Shown piece by piece: positions 12,091 to 23,759 of a stretch of 64,000 nt of DNA. The translations under genes and the position numbers were made by a program. The stretch is taken from positions 90,540,871 to 90,604,870 of the forward strand of contig CM051455.1 in assembly GCA_028274465.1 (NCBI GenBank). Reading direction: 5' to 3'. The stretch's first letter is position 1. Each line of letters opens with the position of its first letter. The notes beneath the pieces were generated by a model. That model worked only from the letters and a program-made list of their open reading frames with translations. It ran no database searches and was not told the origin of the DNA. This DNA comes from Plantago ovata. Taxonomy: Eukaryota > Streptophyta > Magnoliopsida > Lamiales > Plantaginaceae.

Positions 12091-15000
12091 ATGGCTCCCA
12101 AGAGACAGTCATCTAAGTCCTCAAAATCGTCAAAGTTGACAGTGCTGAAAACACGCATTGCGCCCGGTGACTTCTCCTCTGGCCCCAGCACAAACGAAAG
12201 TTGTGTTGAAAAACGACCGAATCACTGAAAACCTATGCCTCGTCATATCTTGACACTGCAAAGTGTGAGATGTTGATGCAATGGGGAGGTTTTGCAAAAG
12301 AAAAGTACATTAGGTACTTTTATGAACAAGAACTTGATGACCAAATGAAGAGGGCTTGAGTTCATCAAGCAGCAAGGCCTCATGAACTTTATCTCTGCTC
12401 GCACTAACAATTGAGCATGATTGATACGATGGAATTCTACAACAATGCAGAAATCCAGTCCTTACAGACGTAATGGAGTCACTGAAAAAGTGATCCTTAC
12501 TTATTTCAGAACACGCAAATTTCCTGAAATGGACTGATTTAGCGGGGAGATTTTTCAGATTCCAACCACTGGAACTGAAGATGACGTCACTGCCACTGAC
12601 GAAGAAATTGAAGCTTTCTACAGTGACGTCAGAAATGCAAAAATGAAGAAAGGCGAGATAGCTCCCGTGACTTGGACAAAGCACGTTAAGAGAAAGCATC
12701 TCTGCCATTCACTTGGTCTAGAGCTCTGGCTACTGATTAAATTGCTTGACTCCCAAGTTGGAGGAATTGACCAAGTAGGCCTGAGAAGATGGCCATTGCT
12801 GAGTGCATATCGATGAAAATAAATCGGAACTTAACTGGGCTAAGTACATTTTCAACAGGCTTGTTGATTGTGTTACTAAGTTCAAGGTAAAGGTAGAAGA
12901 CAACAAGGTCTCACCTTCCTTTCCAGTTATGTATGGAATCAAGATATGCTATATCCTTGAATATTTCAGGATTCAGCTAAGAAACCCATTGCCAATCAAG
13001 AAATCTGTGTGCAATGTGGGAAGATCTTTCTACAAGCAGAATGTACCTAAGATTGCTGGAAAGAAATTCAGGAAGACAACAACTGCAAATGTTGTTAGCA
13101 CAAGCCAGCAAGAAAGGTATACAACAGCTGCAGATGTTACCACTCAGCAACTTAGAGATGAAACTGCTGTTGGTGGTGGTAACACAAATGAAACTGCTGT
13201 AGAAAATAAACAAGGTAAGTGTACAACAGCCGTTGCTGAAAATGCAACAATAGATGACTCTGGGAAACTGGAGAAATCTAAAAAGAAAAAGAGGAAAGCT
13301 GATGATGACACTCAGACTGCAGCATCATCAGCAAATCCCGTACCTAAGAGGAAACGGACAAGTAACAAAAGAAAGAAGACACTGGCTTCTCAGTCAGTCC
13401 CTAATGTCCAAGACTCCACAGTCAATTCCCAGACAAATGCTGAAACGCATTTGCCAGTAGATGTTGCTGAAATAATTACTGAAACACATATCAGCAATGT
13501 TGAAGTGTTTGCGGAAGCCTTCAACAATCAACTTAACGTTGATAACTCTACTGAGAACAGACCTCAAGGCAGTGGAAATGAAATTCCTGCCCAAGTCCCA
13601 GATATCTACATTGTAGATATTCCAAATGATCCAACTATGGAACCAGCAAGAGACAGTGCTGCTGATCTGCAAAGAGCGGCACTCGTTGATGCTGCTGAAG
13701 AGATGGTTGCTGAACAAGCAACTCATCAAGTTGCTGAAACCCAGCTTGCTGATGGACCAGTTGCTGAAATAGCAATGGTTCCTGTTCCTGAAGTTGCTGA
13801 AACTCAAGAAGCATTATTCAAAGACGCATCTCTTGATGCTGAGAATACTGGCCCAAGTTCACCCAAGACCTCAATTGACAAAGTCCAGCTTGTACTGGAA
13901 GATTTAAGCAAACAAATGGAGTTGGAGATTGAAGAATCATCCACAAGTCAATTGATCTCTTCATGACAAGCAGTGAGCTTAAAGGTCAAGATGCTTCTGC
14001 TCAACTTGTCATTTCAGAGACAAGGGAGATTGCTGAAACCGCACAGCTTTCTCAGTTAGAGCAAAATCAGAAGTCTGCTGAAGAAACAGCCCAGAAGCTG
14101 AAGAAACTGTTAATGCTGAAAGGACTGAGCCACAACCTGTCCTTCTTCAGCAGGTAGTTAATTCAACCATCAGTAAAACTTCAATTTCTGAAATTGTTCG
14201 TTTGCTAAAATTATTCTTTCTCTACAGACTTCTAAAGATGCAAGTCAGATGGTTGCTGAAGCCTCTGCACCAGAACCAACACTCCCTGCTCAGCAGGTAG
14301 TTAATAATTTTGGTATAAAAACTAAGTTTGACAGCTTAGTACTTGTGTCTAATTTTAATTTATTTCAGGATGAACAAATGGAGGATGCTACTCAAGCTCT
14401 TCATGGAATGGAAATTGTACTACATGAGCTTGCTGACTCTCAGCAGGTAAATCATGTTTCAGACTTAAACTCTAAAACAATTTTCCAAACCAATCCAGAT
14501 CTAAATAAAATTCTTTTTCAGGCTCAAAAGGAGACCACTGAAGTGGTACTCTTCACTGAAGATCAGCAAGTATGTTCTGAAGGACAACTTTGTCAAGGGT
14601 TGCTAAGTCCGTCAGCAACTGGCAAAGATATAGGAGAATGGACTTCTCAGATCTTCACCTTCATCTCTCAAATGAGAAAAAGAGATCTTCACTGTTAAGC
14701 TCGAAACATTTATCCACTCCATCCTTCCTGAAGAAATGACATATTCTCAGCAAATGAGCTCAAATCTGATTGCTCAAATCAGAGAGAATATGAAGGCCAA
14801 ATTTAAGAGTGCCTCTCCAGCTAAACAAGCTGTGATGCTCAAAGGTCTTTTTGTTCCGGTGGTGGCTGATCCCCACAAATTAACTGAGGAAGAGGAAGTG
14901 ACAAGTGTTGCTTTGTACATGCATGTTGAGCTAGTCATTCTGACAGATGATGATGAAGAAGAAGAAGATGAGAACATTCCCACTGATCCCAGTGATGATG

Positions 15001-17342
15001 AAGGGAAAGATTCCAAGGACAAGAAAGACGATGATGATGACAATCAAGGCCCAAGTCCTGATGCTGGAGGCCTGAAGTTGACAGTTGCTGAAAATGTTCA
15101 ACAAGAAAATCAGCAAGCTGAACAACCACAACCTCAGCATGAATCTCAACCTCCTCCTGCTACTGAAAATCAAGCACCTGTACAAGGTGCTGATACTGAA
15201 GAAGAATATGCCAGAAAAAGGGCTGCCTTGAAAAATGCCAAGAGTCCAGTTTCTGATGCCAAGGTTACTGAAGAAAACCGTGAAGGCGAGGATGAAGAAG
15301 ATGAAGATTACCAACGAGATCTACAAAATAGTCTCGTGATCCATGCAAGGCATACGCAGGATCTGGAAATTGGTGAATCTTCAAGACCAAAATCAAAGGA
15401 AGTTCCATCCCTTCCATTTACTACTGGCGAAACTCCAGTTATTGAGTCTCAAACGTTTCCTTCAGCAACTACTCAATCAAAACTAACTACTGGCGCAACT
15501 CCAGTAATTGAGCCACAAACTCAATTGAAACAACTATCTACTGGTGAAACTCCAGTCGTTGAGTCTGAAGCGTTGCCATCAGCAACCACTCAACAAAAAG
15601 GAAGTGAAGCTACTGACAAAGACTCCAAAGTCGCTCAACTTGATGAATCTGAGGATGATGACGACTTGTCAGAAAATGATGATGATCAATCTAAGCGAGA
15701 CCCAAAAGTCGTTCAGATTCCTCCTCCTGATTACATCAATGATTTAGACGATGGGCTGAGAGCCGAATTGCTGACGCGTGATGATCAGTTTGCTTCTGAG
15801 ATTAAGGTTCATTCCTTAACACCTCATTTAGTGCCGTTCCCAAGAGTTGAGGAGTTTACTCCCAGAATTCTAGCACTAAAGAAAGTCCATGATGCCTGCA
15901 AAGCTGAAGATGAGGCATTGCTTGCTGAGAGCCCACTTGACATTGGAAAAATACTGGCTACAGTGCTGAGACGCACTACAACTTTGACAATAGCTCAAAG
16001 AGACATCAGTCTTTTTCATAAGAGCTATGAAGCAGATGTAAGTCAGGCGCTCAAGCTTGCAAAGAATGCTCTTGTCAAAGCTCAGAATATTATGGATGAG
16101 AAGGCCGCAACAGAGAAAAGACATGAAGAGAACATGATGAATATTCAAAAAGAGTTAGCAACAATGAACTCTGACCAACAAGAAATCATCATGAAGTATA
16201 ACAGTCTCAACACTCTTGCTGAAAATTGCAATGAGTTCTATTCTCTGCACATCACTCTGATGTTGCAATCCATGTCTAAGGGGGAAAAGAAGACAAGAAA
16301 AAGCAATCAAACCCCTCCTACTACTGCTGCTGATGCGCCACTTCCATTAGAACCTCTTTCTGAAAGAGAGCAAAGTTCTAAAAGACAAGCAGAAACTGAG
16401 TTAAATTCAGCAAGTACAAAAAAGAGAAAAACCGCTGCTGAAACTCAAGATTTCTGTCACACTGAAAGTCATCACAATCTGAATGCAGATGATGAAGAAG
16501 ATGATGACAATCAAACAATAGCTCAAGCCATAAGAGCTAGACCCTTAACAGCCATAACTCCGTCTGGCCACTCAATGCATTTTTCGTCTGACTCTTCAGC
16601 AAGAGATCAAGACAATGCTAAATCTAGAAGAAGAAGGCAAAGATAGGAAGAGAAAAGGCTGGCCAGCATTGCTATTGGCTCCGGCATTGAATATACAAAG
16701 ACCAGCAATGATGAAACCACTCAGAATGTGATCAGAAACATTCATGGTTGCTGGATCCTAAAGCTGGAAGACTTGCTGGTAAATGAGTTCTTTCCTACAG
16801 CCATTCTGAATCAAATGTTCAAATGGATTGAACTCAAGATCCAAAGAAAGCAAAGGGAAGAATCCCTCCCCAGAAATATTGCTGGGAGATGGTTGAATCT
16901 TGAGGTCTCAGTAAGAAGAACTGCCATTGGTAAGACTTATAGACAAGAACAAGATTTGATAAAACCACCTGGCATTGCTTACTATGCTGACCCGGTAACA
17001 AAGAAACCTAAGAAGAAACTTGGATTGATTCCTTATGAGTACTTCTATCTCACTGCTAAGGATCAAGAAGAAGATCTTCTCTGGTTAAGAAAGATTCATC
17101 CGAGAAACATTTCAGATACACAGCTTCTCCATGCAAGCAATTGGGGCATGCATTTGTGGGTAATTCACTACATGGAAATGAATGCTGAAAAGCATCATCA
17201 TACTGCCTGCAAAAATGCAAGAATTCTTCAACTACAAGTCCGTAGGCTTCTAGAAAACTACGAGAAGGATTGTGTTGAATTCACTGCTCTTGTTGAGAAG
17301 AGTGTAAGAGAGATTTTGAGAAAATCCTCTGAAAGAGTTTAA
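12091..17342 (+). pseudogene. S1 third coding region, envelope position, function unknown
   Basis: The start at 12091 (ATGGCTCCCAAGAGACAG, product MAPKRQSS...) is shared with S0 and S2. The region runs: basic Ser/Lys-rich N-terminus; a conserved block with MQWGGF and KYIRYFYEQELD; a block with NWAKYIFNRLVDCVTKF and YGIKICYILEYFRIQLRNPL; an Ala/Thr/Glu-rich low-complexity part; a segment with three short GT...AG intron-like stretches (14.15-14.52 kb); a long acidic, probably coiled-coil part (about 14.74-16.6 kb); and a C-terminal block opening MIRNIHGCWILKLEDLLV, ending near 17342. Sireviruses often carry an extra ORF after pol that has been called envelope-like. I see no clear signal peptide or transmembrane segment, so that label is only positional. 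A captured host gene is an alternative. The copy is broken. Confidence 0.72.
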
Positions 17343-17587
17343 GTCCCTGCAATAGTTTTTGTTAAAGTTTTTGTTTGCTGATTCATTGTTATCTATGCTT
17401 TCTTGTAACCTTCTGAATGATAACTTTCAGCAATGAATTCTTTTTTACTCTTATTGGTTTTGATTATGCAACTTACTTATGCTTACTGTTTATTAATTCA
17501 AGTATGCTTGCATTAATCATCTAATTTATTCAACATCAGAAACCTCTAAAAGGGTAACAATTAATTTAGCCATGGATTGCTAACATC

Positions 17588-17602
17588 AAAAAGGGGGAAA
17601 TT
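17588..17602 (+). promoter_or_regulatory. S1 polypurine tract
   Basis: AAAAAGGGGGAAATT directly precedes the 3' LTR. The same tract occurs in S2 at about 37403-37417 and fits the G-rich Sirevirus tract. Confidence 0.85.
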
Positions 17603-19257
17603 TGTTAGGAAACTTGTAATTCTGATGAGCAAATAACCATGCTAAATTAAGAACAGTCCAGTAACCCGTACTCTTAAGGTCCATAAAATTTTAGAATTTT
17701 AAGGACATTGTAAAAGAGGAACGTTTGCTGATGACTTAGTTAGGTTTTAGATAAGTTATTTCTTTTGTGTATGACGTATTTTATTTTCTGAGAAGAAAAT
17801 AATTTATTGACTCTTTAGCGTATGATGTATTTTATTTTCTGAAAAGAAAATATCTTATTGATGCTTAGCTTTAATGAATCTTATTTTCTGAAAAGAAAAT
17901 GACCTATTGAAGCATTTGCTGAAGATATATTTTGTTTATTACAAACAAATTATTGAAGCAAATAAGAAACCGGTCAGAATCTTGAAGACTTTTGAAGATC
18001 TGAAGACTTGAAGACTTGAAGATTGCTGAAGACTCGTAAAGGCACGTGTTGCTCAGAAAGTGGAATTTTCAGCAACAGCATTGCATAAGTGAAAATCTGA
18101 AAGACAGAGTAGGTTGTGCTTGCTGAAACTGAGAATGAACACTTGCTGATGAACATATGTGACCTCTTGCTGAATGTACGTGAAATTGCGCTCCAATGTT
18201 ACTGTTTGAATTCTATTCAAATCTGCATTTAATGCAAAGCTTACACACGAAGGACATGAAGACTAGAAGACAAACAAAGTTGCTGCTGAAAGTACAAAAG
18301 CAAGATAGTGACATGTTAAGGAACAAAAGCCTTAGGATTTGAAATTCAAACGGCTCCTTACTTGCACTATAAATAGAGGTCAACAACGTGATCAAACTCT
18401 CACTTGTGCTTAAAAACTCACAAACCTTCAAACACTCTTACTGCCATTGATCCGTTCCAAGACTTAAAGCTTGAAAAAGCTACCTGTGAAGAAGTAGAAC
18501 AAACTCGGCTAAGAAATTAGTTAAGTGTTCTTTCTTTCGAACAAGAACAAGTCTTGACACCAGAAACAATCAAACTTGTTTACTGCAAAAGTATTCCAAG
18601 TTGTGTTTCTTAGTTTACTTGTTGTAACTGAATAAGTTATAGTTAAGTTATCTCACCCCAAAACTCTCTAACTGAAAATACACCCTTTCAGGCGTGATAT
18701 TCAGGGGGAACATAATCGAGCAAGGTTTTGCTCATTAAAAGTACCAAGTTTGGTGGAGAACAAGGTTGAGTTCTCTAGTTTAGGTTGGAGACAAAGCAAG
18801 TGTGCTTTGGTTTCTGTTGAATCGCTTTAGATCGGAGATTGTAAGGAACCTCAATCATATCTTAGTGGATTCAGTCCTAGAAAGGACAAAGTGGATTAGT
18901 TGAGAGATTACGCCACTCTCAGATACCACTATAAAAGCGTTTGTGTGATTTACTTACTGCATTTAGCTTTCAGCAAATTATATCTGTTTGTACACAGTCA
19001 CTCACTTCACTTGCTGAATCCCTTTACTTGCTGAAAGAGCACTTATTGTTTCAAAGACTTCCGCTCTCTTATTTTAAGTATCAGCAAACCAAGCTACTGG
19101 AAAGTAACTTACGCTTGCTGAGAAAGTTAAGTATCAGCAACCTCATTACTGAAAAGTAATAAGTACTTGCTGAGAAAGTTTTTAAACGACAAAAGTTTGA
19201 AAAGACTATTCACCCCCCCCCCCCCAAGTCTTTTCTTGTTGTTTAAAGGGACCAACA
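17603..19257 (+). repeat. S1 3' LTR
   Basis: TGTTAGGAAAC...ACCAACA, 1655 bp. U3 holds three repeated hairpins of the TTATTTTCT-GARA-AGAAAATAA kind (about 17.77-17.9 kb), an ACTTGAAG minisatellite near 18.0 kb, the TATA box TATAAATA at 18368-18375 and a run of C near 19212-19225. Downstream the minus-strand S0 resumes. Confidence 0.9.
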
Positions 19258-19973
19258 AAAGGCCACCTTCTCAGGCCTACTTGGTCAATTCCTCCAACTT
19301 GGGAGTCGTGAACTTTGATGAGTAGCAGAGCTACTAGACCAAGTGAATGGCAAAGAGGCTTCCTTTTTACGTGCTTAGTCCAAGTCACGGGAGCAATCTC
19401 GCCTTTCTTCATCCTTTCATTTCTGACATCACTGTAGAAGGCTTCAATTTCTTCATCAGTGGCAGTGATGTCATCTTCAGTTCCAGTAGTTGGAATATGA
19501 AAGATGTTTGCTAAATATATCCGTTTCAGGATAATTTGCACTCCTTGAACTGTGGTAGAAATTACTTTTTCAGTGACTCCTTGTCCATCAGTAACGGTTT
19601 GGACTTCTGCATTGTTGTAGAATTCCATAGTGTCCAGCATGCTCACTTTCTTAGCGCGAGCAGTAATGAAGAAAAGTAGGCCTTGTTGATTTATGTAATT
19701 CAACGCCTCTACGTTTTATTCGTCCAATTCTTGTTCATAGAAGTATCTAATGTACTTCTCTTTGGAAAATCCGCCCCATTGCATCATCTGTTCACACTTT
19801 GCAGTGTCAAGATATGCAGAAGGCATGGGTCCTTCAGTGATTCGGTTGTTAGCCAACACGATTTTCACCGTGTTTTTCACCGGAGTTTCAACCGGAGTAG
19901 GAGCAGTGCTTTTTCGAGCACTTTCTGCCTTTGAGGATTTTGAGGTCTTAGAAGATTGTCTTTTGGGAGCCAT
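19258..19973 (-). pseudogene. S0 fragment: N-terminal part of third coding region
   Basis: On the minus strand an ATG at 19973 opens MAPKRQSSKTSKSSKAESAR, followed by MMQWGGFSKEKYIRYFYEQE and, further on, TTGTEDDITATDEEIEAFYS and VTWTKHVKRKPLCHSLGL. The same product type occurs at the start of the S1 and S2 regions. It ends exactly at the S1 insertion point (19257/19258), and its continuation is at 10589-11439. The copy is broken. Confidence 0.82.
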
Positions 19974-20985
19974 CTCTTATATAGTAGTTTGAGGGTTGAG
20001 AGTTGTATGAAAAAGAGATTTTTCTTTTTGACCGGAGGTACATTAATTCAGAGCACATGTTAGAAAAATTTGCAGAGAAAGGAAATGTGAGTTAAAGAAT
20101 TTTGTGTTTCTCTAACTCTTCATTTATATATTATCTCTGTTATGTGAGAAGCTCAATGTTTTTGAGTTCTCAGCAAGGGTAAAACAGAGATTCATTGAGT
20201 TAGTGGAGCCTTTGCATTAAATGCGTAGTAGACCACTAACATAAAACCGTCAGAGCATACTTTCTCTTTGCAATATAAACCGTTGGATCATCAACTGCTT
20301 TAAAATTGGCCACGATTATATTTCAGGTCATGATTTACAGCGAGTTTATCTGTGCCATGATTAACGTCACAAATTCATTTTACCTTGATTCACGGGATTT
20401 GATCTCTTTTACGCCAACGCTAATTGCTTGCTGAAGTAAAGAAGAATCTTTTCACCGATTCTATTCAATCTGACTTTAGCACTTACCTTTTCAAGTAACA
20501 AGCCTTGTATTTGCTGAAACTTCCCCCTTAATCAAATATCTCATGTTTCTTTATGGTAAAAGATATTTTTGAGTTCTCGTCTCAGCAAATTCTTTTTATA
20601 TTGAAATATCATTAGGTAAAATCTGAGAAGTATTTTTGCTCTTTGCTGAGTTCACGTCTCAGATTTTTCCTTTGATACTTGAATACCTGTTTCAGTATCC
20701 TTGATTGTCGGAATGCCAGTTTCAGCAATCGTTGAAATTTTCTTACTAAGTTCCCGTCTCAGCAAATGATCAAGTTTCCTAACAAATACACAGTTTGAAG
20801 GAATTACTTGCTGAATGCATGTTTCAGCAAACATATAGTGTACGGTCATCTCTTTTTAGAGAAGTCAATGGAAAGGGACTTTTCAAGAAATACTTTAAGC
20901 AATCATTGACTTGCTGAATGTCTGTTTCAGCAATCCAAATGTATCCCTTTCTATTGAGGTAGTTCAATCAATCCAAGGTTATACC
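19974..20985 (-). other. S0 non-coding spacer with hairpin array, and last bases of pol
   Basis: No ORF of note. On the minus strand it runs from the pol end (a product tail like GLIELPQ near 20955-20985) through several short hairpins at about 20570-20933 to the region upstream of the third ORF. At 20985 it is interrupted by G1; pol resumes at 42914 after the duplicated ATACC. Confidence 0.78.
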
Positions 20986-22249
20986 TGACGAACATGTCAG
21001 ATTCAGTCAAATAAATTTGTATTAGCCAAAGGCAATCCACAACTAAAACGAAAACCGTAGTGTAGTAGTAGAATGACTCGAGTGTCGTTCTCTGAGGACT
21101 ATACTAGCTTTATCAAATCTAATTTAGAATATAAAAATAGCAGATAGAAATCAATAGGGGGTTTTCAAGCAGATAATGGAGGTTGGTGATAGTATGGTCC
21201 TTCTTAACATAATGGGTCGATAATCATGCATAAATTCCTCGGTCTTGCATAGAGATCTTTGAATCAATCTTGTGTCCTGTTGCAAGTATTAAGCACTACG
21301 AAGATAATATGGGTCTGACTTGTCAACAACTAACGTCCTATTGTGTTCCGTAATTATTCAACACTACGAAGATAATTTGGTCTGATTGGCCGACAAGTGT
21401 CCAAGTGTGCATAATGATCAATACAACATACGAGAATTTTGGTGTTCAACTGATCAACGAAATAAAGCAATGGCACGGAGTATAATGCGCGATATAGCCA
21501 TTAGCATGATTATCTTCCCTCGCTAAGAATTCACATACTACCACAAACGATAAATTTAGCTACTCATAATGTGCATGCAATCAATAGCAATCATAGAAGA
21601 AAACATATTGAAAGAATATAAAATAAGTAGATAAAAGTTGTAAGATACAAAGTTACCGAAGGTTGTCAATCTCCGGATGATTGCGATCCTACGCGCTCCA
21701 ATCTGCTATGAAAAATTATCCCCTAAGCTATGGAACTCCCAGGACAGGCCCCGGGAAGTTCCTACCTAAAACTATAGAGAGAGGTGAGAAAGTAGGCTTG
21801 GAAAGATCTGATTTTCGGAGAGAAAACTCGCAACTATATATAGGCCCGAAATTCTTCTGGGGCGGTTCGCCCGAGGCACGGGGCGGTTCGCCCCCAGTTT
21901 TTCGCGGAATTTCTGTGTTTTTCGACGCGGATTTGGATTGCTTCACCTTTTCGGACTCGGTTTCAGACTTCTAATGGCCTTCTAACCTCCAGATTCGGCC
22001 CCTAGACTCCAAATCCTATCTGGAAACCTTCAGATACTCCAAATAGGCTTCTCGAACACCAACTCCTTGCAGACTTCAATATAAATGCCCGTAAATCTCC
22101 GAATTTCAACCAAAACATGTAAAATAAAATCTAAAGGGAAACGTGACACTATTCTAATAAAATGTAATAAAATATAGCTAAATTAACATAGAGGATAGCT
22201 AAATTAGGTGAAAAAGACTCGAATGAAAGTGTAAAATACACATTCATCA
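20986..22249 (-). repeat. G1 3' LTR
   Basis: 1264 bp, TGACGAAC...TTCATCA on the plus strand, matching 41648-42913. It contains CTATATATAG at 21834-21843 and two GC palindromes of the GGGGCGGTTCGCCCC kind at 21859-21895. No coding region is supported. Confidence 0.9.
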
Positions 22250-23759
22250 AACTCCCCAAACCGAACCTTTGCTTGTCCTCAAGCAACTAAGCTAGACTCT
22301 AATAGAAAAAACATGCAAGACTCAAAAATGGAGTTTCATGCCAAATAAAATGAACTAAATTAATGAATCTACCAAATAACATATGAACAAAAACCATATA
22401 AATCAAAGCATGAATATAGGTTGAAGAATACCTCGATTGACTTATACACATCCACATAAGCACTTATGTCAAGACAAGATAGTCTCTCGTAACATTCTCT
22501 ACCTGGACCTAGTCAGTGACGACATAATGATGCATGCTAAGATACGAATGGTTGCCCCGTGCCTATGAAACTGAGGACTTACTGCTGTTCCACCATGTTA
22601 AGACTTTTCCTGAAAAGAGGTCGAACCAGTACTGGCTCTCATCAAACGAAGGAGGGTTCCCTATAAAAGATAACACTCCCCTATTCTACCCATCTCTCCA
22701 GTAAAGTCTTAAGCTATTTACCACTTCCTGAATGGCAGGACGAGGGTGGTCTAGAACAGATGACACTTAAGACAAAAAGATAAAAATGGAAAAGACTCAA
22801 ACTTTGCTAAACTGCTATTTGGCTTTATTTTTTGGACCCTTCTTTGCTTTTTTTGGGGGTCTTCTCATTTTTCTTTTTTTCTTTCCAGATTCTTTTTTTC
22901 TTTTTCTCTTTTTTCTTCTGGAATTTTTCTTTTTTTTTTTTTCGATTTTTTTTCTAGCCAGCAGTAGCATAACAAAAAGAGAAATAAAATGACTCACACG
23001 ACTTCCCCAAACCTATTCGAAAGAATAGGTTGGAGTACAAAATTCACGAAAAAGGAAAAATAAACTCACGATACGAAGAATGAAAAAACAGAAACAAGAC
23101 TATGATGGTGTAACCCCCTCCCCAAACCTATTCGGAAGAATAGGATATAAACAAAGGATCACACAACCTCACACTACCTCCTTCCTAGGCATTTGGCAAT
23201 CTCAAAGCATGGTGAAGACTTGTTGCCTCTTAGGTACATAATTACTCGGGAAAACAACCATAAGACCCTAACATGCATCATCCTATTATAAAGGACTTCA
23301 TGAACCGCAGTAGAGAAAACACCACTAAGTGATGTCGAGACTACCATGCTTAACTAAGTGCAATACATAAATGTGACAAGCCAAGCGAGAAAAACCTCAA
23401 ACAAATTCATAGAGATGAAGCATACGATTAATGACATAGCTAGTTGATCTACCCAATAAAAAAGTTCAAAAAATTCGGCAATAAACTCCATATAAAACAT
23501 GCAAAAACTATCCTAGGAAAGCAGTAAACGTGCAAGTGCAAATGATAAAGCATGCGAGGTACTATACTCATCCTACCCATGCCAAGCTCCAAACTAACAA
23601 CATCAGATCACTTAAATCCCATCCCCCTCATGAAATTAACGCTAGTCTCTAGCAGTAAGAAAATGAGATAATAAGATGTGATACTAGATGTTACCCCATG
23701 GTTTGGCCTCGGTCGGCTGAGTATGCTGCTTGTGATTTATTGGGCCTCCTCTGTGAGCT
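22250..23759 (-). other. G1 non-coding region with polypurine tracts and hairpins
   Basis: Directly beside the LTR is ACTCCCCAAACC, whose minus-strand reading GGTTTGGGGAGT is the polypurine tract. A 120-bp pyrimidine-rich stretch at about 22840-22965 (purine-rich on the element's sense strand) and two hairpins at 23010-23031 and 23025-relative copy 23125-23146, each next to another GGTTTGGGGA-like tract, are conserved in G2. No convincing ORF. Confidence 0.75.

Larger units (their letters stand above)
11440..19257 (+). mobile_element. S1: Sirevirus-like Ty1/copia element with assembly gap
   Basis: LTR start TGTTAGGAAAC at 11440, LTR end ACCAACA at 19257, and the 5-bp target duplication AAAGG at 11435-11439 and 19258-19262 define the element. 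It was inserted into S0, whose coding region continues on both sides. Visible parts: 134 bp of 5' LTR, a 100-N gap, the third coding region, the polypurine tract and the 3' LTR. Gag and pol are not visible and may lie in the gap. The readable LTR overlap shows about 7 differences in 134 bp, so S1 looks older than S2. Confidence 0.9.

Noticed and set aside
12091-17342. Calling the Sirevirus third region a true envelope gene
   Set aside because: I see no signal peptide, fusion peptide or transmembrane helix. Position alone is not enough.
19212-19225. Poly-C run as a special regulatory element
   Set aside because: It is present at the same LTR position in all S copies with varying length, which fits simple slippage. 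No further evidence.
22786-22992. Phe/Leu-rich frame resembling a membrane protein
   Set aside because: It is the translation of a pyrimidine-rich tract. On the sense strand of G1 it is a purine tract.
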